Assembly (NCBI RefSeq): GCF_001629735.1
Contig: NZ_CP015224.1
Location: forward strand, 3,534,001 to 3,598,000
DNA length: 64,000 nt
Source: Lysinibacillus sphaericus
GTDB taxonomy: Bacteria; Bacillota; Bacilli; Bacillales_A; Planococcaceae
Reading direction: 5' to 3'
Of the stretch, positions 8,802-16,435 are shown one piece after another. Both the position numbers and the translations under genes were made by a program. The notes beneath the pieces are model-generated. The model saw only the letters and a program-made list of their open reading frames with translations, had not been told where the DNA came from and ran no database searches. The first letter of the stretch is position 1; each line of letters opens with the position of its first letter.

Positions 8802-9539
8802 TTAAATGGCTTTTCGTTGGAAGTAGAAATACCCACCAAGAAAAAATAGGATGAAGCCACCACCGACAACTGTTAACAATTGCTCCCATGGCACAAAAAA
8901 TACATCGTCTGTACTGCCACCAATATACATCATCGAAAAGGGCTGTGCCCATGGATAGTAAGGTCCAATACGTTCAGAATTAATAGCAAAAATAGAGGGT
9001 AAGGTAAATACCACATTGACTGCAAAAGGAGCAGCAAAACTTTTAAACATTATCGATATCCATAATTGAAGGGCTACTAAAGGCAATGTCGCTACCCATC
9101 CTCCCACAATGCTTTTCCATACAATCTCCATTGGAAAAGGATCCGTATACCCCTTTATCATCCCTACAGCAAAAACTGAACATAGATACAGTAGCTGCAT
9201 CGCCATAACAAGCAGTACGATTAACACATATTTAGCTACAAATACTTTCCCCCTCGTTACAGGCAATGCTAATAGCTGCTTCCAGCCACCAGAATGATGT
9301 TCGTACCTACAAATGAGACTAGCCAAAACCCCCGTAATAAGTGGTAAGAATAATAAAGCATATGTTAAATTCATGGAGAACAACGCAATATACCATTCAT
9401 TGATTGATACCCCTGACATATTATCCTCTAAATTGGCTGATAATCCGATAAATAGCCCAATAATGGGTCCTGCTAAGATAATTGGTACCATTTTTGATTT
9501 TCGTAATTTAAACCATTCAGCTCGCAGTATAGCCGTCAT
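8802..9539 (-). CDS. ABC-2 type permease, lantibiotic-immunity (MutG/EpiG) type
   Basis: 245 residues with six hydrophobic helices. The typical N-terminus is MTAILRAEWFKLRKSK, with the conserved HHSGGWKQLLALPVTRGKVFVAKY loop shared with its neighbour. It overlaps the upstream permease by one base (TAATG). Two different ~240-residue permeases plus one ATPase make the LanFEG/CprABC layout that expels lantibiotics and other peptide antibiotics. The substrate is not known. Confidence 0.88.
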   Translation of the reverse strand: MTAILRAEWFKLRKSKMVPIILAGPIIGLFIGLSANLEDNMSGVSINEWYIALFSMNLTYALLFLPLITGVLASLICRYEHHSGGWKQLLALPVTRGKVFVAKYVLIVLLVMAMQLLYLCSVFAVGMIKGYTDPFPMEIVWKSIVGGWVATLPLVALQLWISIMFKSFAAPFAVNVVFTLPSIFAINSERIGPYYPWAQPFSMMYIGGSTDDVFFVPWEQLLTVVGGGFILFFLGGYFYFQRKAI

Positions 9540-10249
9540 TATTTCACGTCCCTTCTTGCAAAATCAATCATGCCAGCAATATAGAGTAAGATACCAATCC
9601 CCACTCCTAACATGACATTGATGATCGGCTCATCCCATTGATTCATCAATGATGGCCACTTCCATATCATCCAATCCGGTAAAACATAGGAAGAATAGGA
9701 AAAAATCACTCCGAAAATTCCTACAGTAATCGAGATACCTTGGTTATGACAAACACTAGCAATCCACAGCTGAAGAGCTAGTATTGGTAATGCTGCAAGA
9801 GCTGGGAAGTAACTATACTTGGCAAGCTCTAAGTAAGGGACCGTTTCACCTAAGCTTAAAATTAGTCCGTAACCCAGTGTAAAAATCATTAATAGTGTTG
9901 AAGACAAAAATAACAGAATCGTTAATACTGTAAATTTAGATAAATACACGGATAGCTTTGAAACAGGTAAAGCGATGAGCTGTTTCCACGCATTTGTCTC
10001 GTTTTCTATACTCGCCATGAATGACGTTAGGATAGCAATACCTAATACAACTGCCAACGGTGTAAAGGAATGAATGTTCAGTAAAAAATAACCCCAATCA
10101 TTCTCGCTCTGCTGTAAAAGATAGTCTTTCCTCACACCGTAATTGACCATTTGCAGAGCAACTACGCCAACGGGACCTAAAAGCGTTAAAAACCATATAC
10201 CTTTCCGTTTGATCTTTAAAAATTCAGCAATTAATAGTTTACTCATCAT
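9539..10249 (-). CDS. ABC-2 type permease, lantibiotic-immunity (MutE/EpiE) type
   Basis: 236 residues with six membrane segments. It starts MMSKLLIAEFLKIKRKG and carries the same NAWKQLIALPVSKLSVYLSKF loop as its partner permease. The ATG overlaps the end of the ATPase gene by four bases, giving tight translational coupling. It is the first of the two permease subunits of the putative peptide-antibiotic exporter. Confidence 0.88.
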   Translation of the reverse strand: MMSKLLIAEFLKIKRKGIWFLTLLGPVGVVALQMVNYGVRKDYLLQQSENDWGYFLLNIHSFTPLAVVLGIAILTSFMASIENETNAWKQLIALPVSKLSVYLSKFTVLTILLFLSSTLLMIFTLGYGLILSLGETVPYLELAKYSYFPALAALPILALQLWIASVCHNQGISITVGIFGVIFSYSSYVLPDWMIWKWPSLMNQWDEPIINVMLGVGIGILLYIAGMIDFARRDVK

Positions 10250-11157
10250 AACTTTAGCTCTCCCGCCGTCATTTGCAGGAATATATCCTCCAATGAGCGT
10301 TTTTCTTCCTCTACTCGAAATACTGAAATCCCTTCCTGAACCAGGACCTGAACAATATGTGCTACTTTCTCGTCAGAACATTCCTCTAAGAAAATGACGT
10401 CATCCTGATAGTTTGCCTTAATGCCATTTGCTAAAAGGGAACGCCATCCTTTTTCACCATTGCTCACTTTAAAAGTAACCTTTGGTTGTGCAAATTTACG
10501 CATTCCCTCAATGGAATCTTGAAAAATCAATGTCCCCTTAGAAACAATACCTACCTGTGTAGCCATTTGATCGATTTCTGATAATAAATGACTGGAAATA
10601 ATAATGGTCATCCCGTATTCCTTTGGTAGTCTTTTAATTAAATTGCGAATTTCAATAATACCTGAAGGGTCGAGACCATTCGTTGGTTCGTCTAAAATGA
10701 GTAGCTCCGGGTTGTGCAGTAAAGCAGCAGCAATACCAAGGCGTTGTTTCATTCCTAGTGAAAAGCCCTTTACTTTCTTATTTGCAGCTTCCTTCAAACG
10801 AACAGTTTGCAGAACTTCATCGATTCTGGTTTTTGGTACACCTAGTATTTTTCGTAGTGCCTCCAAGTTCTCATAGGCCGTCAAATGTGGGTAGTAAGAT
10901 GGATTTTCAACTAATGAACCTACATTCGCTAATATTTGAATACGATCCTTCACTATGTCCTTTTGAAAAATTTTTATTGTTCCTGAGGATGGCTTCATTA
11001 GACCAAGAAGCATACGAATCGTTGTTGTTTTCCCCGCTCCATTAGGCCCTAAAAACCCATAAATTTCACCTTTGCGTATTTGCAAATTTATATTTGATAC
11101 AGCTTGTTCTTTTCCAAAGTTTTTTGATAAGTTTTGTGTTTGTACGATATATTCCAA
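10246..11157 (-). CDS. ABC transporter ATP-binding protein, lantibiotic-immunity (MutF/CprA) type
   Basis: 303 residues. The likely start is TTG 11157, which follows AGAGGTGAGG. The frame opens at ATG 11181, but that has no ribosome site. It has Walker A GFLGPNGAGKTTT, signature FSLGMKQRLGIAAALL, Walker B LLILDEPTNGLDP, and H-loop IIISSHLLSE. The ~90-residue C-terminal tail is typical of this subfamily. It heads the operon ATPase-permease-permease-esterase lipoprotein. A direct-repeat operator lies upstream and a terminator separates it from the histidine kinase gene. Confidence 0.9.
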   Translation of the reverse strand: MEYIVQTQNLSKNFGKEQAVSNINLQIRKGEIYGFLGPNGAGKTTTIRMLLGLMKPSSGTIKIFQKDIVKDRIQILANVGSLVENPSYYPHLTAYENLEALRKILGVPKTRIDEVLQTVRLKEAANKKVKGFSLGMKQRLGIAAALLHNPELLILDEPTNGLDPSGIIEIRNLIKRLPKEYGMTIIISSHLLSEIDQMATQVGIVSKGTLIFQDSIEGMRKFAQPKVTFKVSNGEKGWRSLLANGIKANYQDDVIFLEECSDEKVAHIVQVLVQEGISVFRVEEEKRSLEDIFLQMTAGELKL

Positions 11158-11176
11158 TTTCCTCACCTCTTTAACT

Positions 11177-11182
11177 ATCATA
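11177..11182 (-). promoter_or_regulatory. Putative -10 element of the ABC/esterase operon
   Basis: TATGAT on the minus strand. No good -35 lies 17 bases upstream, as expected for an activated promoter. The direct repeat ends 32 bases before it. Confidence 0.45.
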
Positions 11183-11214
11183 AGAATAGAAGTTTAAAAA
11201 CAGGTAAGGGCTAA

Positions 11215-11232
11215 GTTTAAATTTTGTTTAAA
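11215..11232 (-). promoter_or_regulatory. Direct-repeat operator, copy 1 (putative response-regulator site)
   Basis: The minus strand reads TTTAAACAAAATTTAAAC: two 7-base repeats with an 11-base period, one helical turn, as OmpR-family regulators use. The identical 18-mer occurs before the secreted esterase gene at 24927-24944. The neighbouring two-component system is the obvious candidate regulator; this is inference. Confidence 0.6.
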
Positions 11233-11240
11233 AAAGCCTA

Positions 11241-11280
11241 AAAAAAATCTGCGAGCCTTTACAGACCAAGCTTCGCAGAT
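11241..11280 (-). terminator. Terminator after the histidine kinase gene
   Basis: An 8-bp stem ATCTGCGA/TCGCAGAT with a T run on the minus strand. The kinase stop codon lies in the loop. Confidence 0.8.
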
Positions 11281-12641
11281 GGATTTACATGTTTTATTAT
11301 AATTTTTGTACCCGATGGATCCGAACAAATATCCCAATCTAAATGCATGCCCTTTACCATAACATCTACAATTGATAAACCTATTCCTGCACCCTTTGCA
11401 TTTGATTCATTTTTCATACCATTTCCATGATCCTCAATAATAAATGCCGTATAACTCGCTGTCGACTCTGTTTTCACACCTATGTATTTCCCGCTATTGG
11501 CGTGTCGTAGTACATTTTGGAAGAGGTTATCCAGTATACGGCCTAACCAAATGGGGTCTATATACCATTCCTGATGCTCAAATGCTTGTAGCTCAATATC
11601 AATGGCAAAGCCTTCTCGTTCAAAAACGGGATACCAGGTCGTCAGGTGCTCTCGTACAAAACGAATAACATTGATTTCTTTCGGTTCAAATTTATATTTA
11701 CTTGACATGAGCAATGTGTAGGACATTAAATTTTCAATTAAAGCATCAATATTCACTATAGATGTTTCCATCGCTCGTAATGCATGCGTACCTTCCTCTG
11801 ACAATGCTTCTTTACTAATTGAGTAGGATTGAGCTCTTACCTTTGTTAAAGGTGTTCGCAAATCATGTGAGAGATTCGCAATCAGCTCCCGTCTTAGTTG
11901 CTCTTCTTTTTGCTGACGCTGTTTGCTTTCTCTCAGCTCACAAACCATCCTATTAAAACTATGCTCCAGTTGCCCAATTTCGTCTTTCTTTTTCACATGG
12001 ATTTCAATAGGTAAACCATCTACATCCCGTATTTCCATGGCATCTTGAAGATATAAAAGTCTCTTTCGGATTCCTTTGAAAAATAACCAAGATACGACTA
12101 TGAAAAATAGAATAATGGCTATAACGCCAAGAAATAAGAAGTTACCATAGTTTTCATAAATATTGATAAGTGGCGGATTAAATACGTTCCTTGGAACTTC
12201 TAAAACAATAAAGCCATTGGATACATCATCGCCCAAGAAGGAAATAACTGTAAATGGGTCTTCCCCATACCGCTGTTTTATGAATTTAGTAGTAAATGCG
12301 GGTGTCCACTTTGCTGGAAGCTCCTCCTGAACATTTACTGTAGTCAATAATGTCCCATCCTCACTTACCCAGAACATAGAAGCCGAAGGTAATTGCTCTT
12401 GCCACTTTTGAAAAAGCTGGGTAATGGCATCATTTGATACATTGCTTATATTTTTAGATTGTGCATGCCATTGTTTCTCGATTTCACTTTCCAAAAGTAC
12501 CTCACTAGAAAACTCGCCCACCCCAGTCTTTGTAATTCCTAATACAAACATGGCTGTTACCATATAAGAAATTTGAACAATTGATAAGGCTAATATGATG
12601 ATCAACATATATTTAGCTTGTAATGATTGGAAGAATTTCAT
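11259..12641 (-). CDS. Two-component sensor histidine kinase
   Basis: 460 residues: first membrane helix about 12-35, extracytoplasmic domain about 36-170, second helix about 172-195, HAMP (IRKRLLYLQDAMEIRD), HisKA with ELIANLSHDLRTPLTK, and HATPase_c with LDNLFQNVLRHA and GAGIGLSIVDVM. A sizeable outer domain suggests a peptide or envelope ligand. Its start overlaps the response regulator gene by four bases. Placed beside a LanFEG-type transporter, it resembles CprK/SpaK-type kinases sensing lantibiotics. Confidence 0.9.
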   Translation of the reverse strand: MKFFQSLQAKYMLIIILALSIVQISYMVTAMFVLGITKTGVGEFSSEVLLESEIEKQWHAQSKNISNVSNDAITQLFQKWQEQLPSASMFWVSEDGTLLTTVNVQEELPAKWTPAFTTKFIKQRYGEDPFTVISFLGDDVSNGFIVLEVPRNVFNPPLINIYENYGNFLFLGVIAIILFFIVVSWLFFKGIRKRLLYLQDAMEIRDVDGLPIEIHVKKKDEIGQLEHSFNRMVCELRESKQRQQKEEQLRRELIANLSHDLRTPLTKVRAQSYSISKEALSEEGTHALRAMETSIVNIDALIENLMSYTLLMSSKYKFEPKEINVIRFVREHLTTWYPVFEREGFAIDIELQAFEHQEWYIDPIWLGRILDNLFQNVLRHANSGKYIGVKTESTASYTAFIIEDHGNGMKNESNAKGAGIGLSIVDVMVKGMHLDWDICSDPSGTKIIIKHVNPSAKLGL

Positions 12642-13306
12642 AGTTTCACCCTATAACCAATCCCTCGAATCGTTTCAATAATCGTTGGCTTTGCGGGATT
12701 TATTTCTATCTTTTCTCTTAAATATCGAATATGTACCATCAATGTTTTATCACCTTCGATATAGCTCTCACCCCAAACCCCCTCATAAAGTTGCTCTTTC
12801 GTTAAAATTTGATTGAGATGGCGAATGAAATACTGTAAAAGATAAAACTGTTTACCCGTCAAGAGAATTTCTTCTTTAGTCAATGTATTCATTATCCTCA
12901 TATCTTTTGTATACATTTTAAGATGCTGTAGTTCCAACACATCATCATTTTTTTGATATCTTCTTAGTAATACTTCTAGCCTTGCTACTAATTCATCTGG
13001 ATGGAATGGCTTTGTTAAGTAATCATCTGCGAAGTTCAAACCTTCTATTTTATCTTCGACTGCCGTTCTAGCAGATAGCATTAAAATCGGCAGTTCTTTA
13101 TTTTCCCTTTTAATTCTTTTACCGATAGAAAAGCCGTCTAAACCAGGTAACATCACATCCAGTATGGCAATATCCTTTGAGGAAATATGTTGTTCCATAC
13201 CGTCCCCAGACTCTAACCATGTTACTTCATAGCCCCTTTCAGTTAACTCTTTACTAACCCAATATCCTATTTCCTTTTCATCCTCTATGTATAATATACG
13301 AATCAT
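12638..13306 (-). CDS. OmpR-family response regulator
   Basis: 222 residues. The receiver domain carries acidic pocket ED9-10, phospho-acceptor Asp50 in AILDVMLPG, Ser/Thr in MLSAR and Lys in YLTKPF. The winged-helix DNA-binding domain (about 128-222) ends GYRVKL. It is first in the TCS operon and overlaps the kinase. It probably binds the TTTAAAC direct repeats upstream of the ABC/esterase operon and of the distant secreted esterase gene. Confidence 0.92.
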   Translation of the reverse strand: MIRILYIEDEKEIGYWVSKELTERGYEVTWLESGDGMEQHISSKDIAILDVMLPGLDGFSIGKRIKRENKELPILMLSARTAVEDKIEGLNFADDYLTKPFHPDELVARLEVLLRRYQKNDDVLELQHLKMYTKDMRIMNTLTKEEILLTGKQFYLLQYFIRHLNQILTKEQLYEGVWGESYIEGDKTLMVHIRYLREKIEINPAKPTIIETIRGIGYRVKL

Positions 13307-13538
13307 TGTTTCACCCTCCTTATATCTATTCGAAAGCTATCCCAAAATACCATATTTTGCATTATACATTTATCTTAAATTGAAGTACAAGATAAATTCC
13401 ATACTTGGTTATTATATGGTAATCCCCTACTTATTTTCTTCCTATTTTTTAACGTGAAAGTGAAAAAAACGCAACTTTTTACTAATTTAAAAAAGTTGCA
13501 TCAGACTGCAGACAAACTCAATGAAATAAAGTAAAGCC

Positions 13539-13665
13539 GTTGATTTCCACTACGGGCGGACGCTTTCCGCGGGCGGGGTCGAGCTGCTTCCCTCGCTTCG
13601 CTCAGTCCAGAATCTCGACTTTCCCGCTTTTCCCACTGGAGTCACCGCTCTTCGTTCCCATCAAC
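13539..13665. repeat. GC-rich imperfect palindromic repeat (Bacillaceae REP-like)
   Basis: GTTGATTTCCAC at 13539 is matched by CCCATCAAC ending at 13665, enclosing GCTTTCCGCGGGCGGGG and CCTCGCTTCGCTC. The GC content is far above that of the neighbours. I recall very similar dispersed repeats in many Bacillaceae intergenic regions. Here it sits inside the IS remnant. Confidence 0.55.
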
Positions 13666-13734
13666 TTCTACATAAAGTACCCCACCTACATAGGGTGAAA
13701 AGTAAATTTTTGAGGTGATAATACATCGAAACCT

Positions 13735-14039
13735 TTGATTTGTACTAAGTGTCAAGCCTTTCCCAATGTACGGAAAGTAAGGATCACAAAAAACTCATTC
13801 AACTTCATATTTGGGAACTGTATGTGGAGGAAGCTGAACATTTACGCCATTCCTATGACATCAAACAAATTTATGCAAGCGTAAAGTAACGATTGAGCGT
13901 GTCTTTGCCGATGCAAAGGAAAAGCATGGTATGCGATGGACAACCTAGAGGTCTGAAAAAATTGTCCATGTAGGCGATGCTTACTCTTGCTGCCATGAAT
14001 TTAAAGAAACTAGCTACTTGGACGTGGCTGGCGGTTTAA
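13735..14039 (+). pseudogene. IS1182-family transposase, C-terminal remnant
   Basis: Conceptual translation in pieces gives CTKCQAF, then CTESKDHKKLIQLHIWELYV and EEAEHLRHSYDIKQIYA, a stop, TIERVFADAKEKHGMRWTT, a stop and frameshift, GLKKLSM, a stop, and AMLTLAAMNLKKLATWTW. This matches the C-terminal third of IS1182-type DDE transposases, including the final catalytic Glu in the ERVFADAKEKHG segment. At least three stops and two frameshifts show it is dead. Confidence 0.8.
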
Positions 14040-14119
14040 AAGAGTTCTTATACTTGAAGAGTCTGTTTTATGGGATATAAAATTACCATTTTTAAACATA
14101 ATGAAAGAAAAAAAGTGAC

Positions 14120-14154
14120 AAAAGGAATCGAGTGTGAACTTCTCAATTCCTTTT
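14120..14154. terminator. Hairpin at the right end of the IS remnant
   Basis: AAAAGGAATCGAG (14120-14132) pairs with CTCAATTCCTTTT (14142-14154), one mismatch. It looks like an intrinsic terminator for the former transposase. Confidence 0.5.
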
Positions 14155-14253
14155 GTCGACAGTCTGACGCAACTTTTTATTAATTAAAAAAGTTGCGTTT
14201 TATGTTATAAAATAAAAAATAGACGCTCTTCTTATCTAAATTATCTATATCAA

Positions 14254-14694
14254 TTATTGAATAATCAGCATATCGTTCTCATCGAACTGCCACATATCGC
14301 CGTAAGCAATTTCCCAATAGAAGCCATTCGGATCTTGGAAGTAGCCACTATAACCACCCCAAAATACAGTTTCAGGCTCTTTAATAATTTTTGCACCAGC
14401 CTTTTTAGCTAATGCAAAAATACTGTCCACCTCTTCTTTTGATTTACCATTATAAGCAAGAGTGATTCCGCCAAAGCCATGGTCAATTTCAGGTGGGTTA
14501 GCTTCATTAATATCTTTTGCCAATCTTTCAATTGGAAATAGTGATATTTTTGTCCCACCATTATTAAAGAATATAACATCAGGATTTGTTTCCTCTCCGT
14601 AAACTACAACCTCAAAACCTAGACCTTCTCGGTAAAAAGCGAGAGACTTCACCATATCTTTAACACCTAATGTAATTAAATTTAAACGATTCAT
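14254..14694 (-). CDS. VOC (glyoxalase/bleomycin-resistance fold) family protein
   Basis: 146 residues from ATG 14694, preceded by AAAAGGGG. The start MNRLNLITLGVKDMVKSLAFYREGLGFEV and the end FQDPNGFYWEIAYG are the paired beta-alpha-beta-beta-beta motifs of the VOC superfamily, with a conserved terminal Glu for metal. Substrate unknown; glyoxalase-like or antibiotic-binding roles are both possible. Convergent with nothing; the IS remnant lies downstream. Confidence 0.85.
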   Translation of the reverse strand: MNRLNLITLGVKDMVKSLAFYREGLGFEVVVYGEETNPDVIFFNNGGTKISLFPIERLAKDINEANPPEIDHGFGGITLAYNGKSKEEVDSIFALAKKAGAKIIKEPETVFWGGYSGYFQDPNGFYWEIAYGDMWQFDENDMLIIQ

Positions 14695-15043
14695 CTTCAA
14701 AACCCCTTTTACAGTATTACTACATATATTCTCCATCGAACAAACATTTCCTTTTACTACTTAAATAAAGCCAAGATTTCCGTCTGTTCATTTTGTAGAC
14801 AATTATCTTGCCACAACGACTAGTAGATATAGCCAATAAAGGTGCTTACTATTTTATTGGACAACTTCATTTATCTGATATTGAATAAGAGGCTGATGAA
14901 TATTTTTATCCCTCTAGCCATTGTTAGCTCACAAAAGTTACCTCTACGTTTCTATGACACAAAAAAGTGCGTACTTTTTTTGAAGGTATGTTAGCAGCAT
15001 AATGAAAAAGCAATAAGCAATCCAAACAATTGGAGGAATCGCA
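14695..15043. other. Gene-free stretch between VOC and aldo/keto reductase genes
   Basis: 349 bases with no convincing reading frame. The only structure seen is AAAAAAGT-GCGT-ACTTTTTT at 14961-14980 followed by GAAGGTATGT, which partly resembles sequence before the MFS gene at 16357-16386. Confidence 0.5.
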
Positions 15044-15889
15044 ATGATTAATCATTTACAAGATACAATTACATTAAATAACGGTCTTCAAATGCCTGGT
15101 ATGGGATTAGGTGTTTTTCAAGTAGCAAATGATGCTACTGCTGAAATGGTTAAAAACGCTATAGAAGTTGGCTATCGCAGCCTCGATACTGCCGCTATTT
15201 ATGGCAATGAAGTAGGTGTCGGGGAAGGCATTAAACAGGCGCTAGCATCGACTGGCTTAAATCGTGAAGATCTGTTTATAACATCAAAAGTGTGGAATGA
15301 TGGATTAAGCTCTGATGAAACGAAGGCTGCCTATGAAGAGAGCCTACAAAAGTTAGGGTTAGATTATTTAGATCTTTACCTGATTCATTGGCCAGGTAAA
15401 GATAAGTTTGCTGAATCTTGGAAAGCTCTTGAAGACCTATATAAACAAGGTAAGATCAAAGCCATTGGCGTATGTAATTTCACTGTGGCACACTTGGAAA
15501 ACTTATTATCATTTGCTCGTATTAAACCTGTTGTGAATCAGGTGGAATTCCACCCACGCTTACAGCAAGCGGAGCTTCGTTCATTCTGTAAAGAGCACCA
15601 AATTCAACTTGAAGCATGGGCACCTTTAATGCAAGGTGGGCTTCTTGAAGATGAAACGATTTCTAAAATAGCAGCAAAATACGGAAAATCAAACTCTCAA
15701 GTTATTTTGCGTTGGGATGTACAAAATGGCGTGATTACTATTCCTAAATCTGTGCGTAGAGAACGCATGATACAAAACGCCGATATCTTTGACTTTACTT
15801 TAACAGAAGCAGAGATGGCTATCATCAATGCGATGAACCTTGAACAACGTGTTGGACCTAATCCTGATGAATATGACTTCGCTCTATAA
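15044..15889 (+). CDS. Aldo/keto reductase
   Basis: 281 residues, ATG after TTGGAGGA. It is a typical AKR TIM barrel with the tetrad Asp48, Tyr53, Lys82 and His115 (SLDTAAIYG, FITSKVW, YLIHWP) and the NADPH-binding end PKSVRRERMIQNADIF. It is closest in style to Bacillus YvgN/YtbE methylglyoxal and carbonyl reductases. Convergent with the HxlR regulator gene, sharing a terminator; the two may act in one aldehyde or electrophile response. Confidence 0.92.
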   Translation: MINHLQDTITLNNGLQMPGMGLGVFQVANDATAEMVKNAIEVGYRSLDTAAIYGNEVGVGEGIKQALASTGLNREDLFITSKVWNDGLSSDETKAAYEESLQKLGLDYLDLYLIHWPGKDKFAESWKALEDLYKQGKIKAIGVCNFTVAHLENLLSFARIKPVVNQVEFHPRLQQAELRSFCKEHQIQLEAWAPLMQGGLLEDETISKIAAKYGKSNSQVILRWDVQNGVITIPKSVRRERMIQNADIFDFTLTEAEMAIINAMNLEQRVGPNPDEYDFAL

Positions 15890-15899
15890 GCATTAAAAA

Positions 15900-15938
15900 G
15901 GAAAAGAGACTGTCGCGTGTTTGACAGTCTCTTTTTCC
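15900..15938. terminator. Bidirectional terminator
   Basis: GAAAAGAGACTGTC (15901-15914) pairs with GACAGTCTCTTTTTC, between the convergent AKR and HxlR genes. Confidence 0.88.
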
Positions 15939-15942
15939 CTCA

Positions 15943-16326
15943 TTACGATGTTTGCTGCATAGCTATATCTTCGTCACGTTGTTTTAATAGTACATCTTCG
16001 CCTTTATCCTGTAATACTTCAACATGCTTCTCGCCCCAAGTACAAAGCATGTTTAAAATAGGCTCCATTCCTTGTCCATAAGGCGTTAAGGAATATTCAA
16101 CTTTCGGCGGAACTTGATTGAAGACCTTTCGAAGGATCAATCCAGCTTGCTCTAACTCTCTTAATTGACTAGTGAGCATTTTTTGCGAGATTCCTGGAAT
16201 TAATCGTCGAAACTCATTTGTGCGAATTTTACCATGGTGGTTTAAATGACAAAGAATGACTGGTTTCCATTTACCACCAATGACTTCAAGTGTAGCTTCT
16301 ACACCAATATTATAAATTTTTTGCAT
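15943..16326 (-). CDS. HxlR-family transcriptional regulator
   Basis: 127 residues with the HxlR winged helix: VEATLEVIGGKWKPVILCHL, FRRLIPGISQKMLTSQLRELEQAGLI and VEYSLTPYGQGMEPIL. Many HxlR proteins start with a redox Cys in a CPVE motif. Here the position reads IGVE, so thiol sensing at that site is absent, although Cys occurs later. It is divergent from an MFS exporter that it probably controls. Confidence 0.9.
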   Translation of the reverse strand: MQKIYNIGVEATLEVIGGKWKPVILCHLNHHGKIRTNEFRRLIPGISQKMLTSQLRELEQAGLILRKVFNQVPPKVEYSLTPYGQGMEPILNMLCTWGEKHVEVLQDKGEDVLLKQRDEDIAMQQTS

Positions 16327-16435
16327 TGTAAACCCCCGTTATATTCAAAAGTAACCAAAAGTACTCTACATATCTTTTAGGTATGTATGAATATTACTAT
16401 ACATGATAAAAAAAATCAAAGGAGATATTAGTAGT

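Larger units (their letters stand above)
13470..14197 (+). mobile_element. Decayed IS1182-type insertion element
   Basis: The element is bounded by about 47-bp terminal inverted repeats. The left end (13470-13516) is a palindrome CGCAACTTTTT...GTTGC followed by TCAGACTGCAGACAAA. The right end (14151-14197) is its complement with a few changes. Inside are a GC-rich repeat (13539-13665) and the 3' part of a transposase with stops and frameshifts. At about 730 bp it is well below a complete element, so most of the transposase is deleted. Confidence 0.7.
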
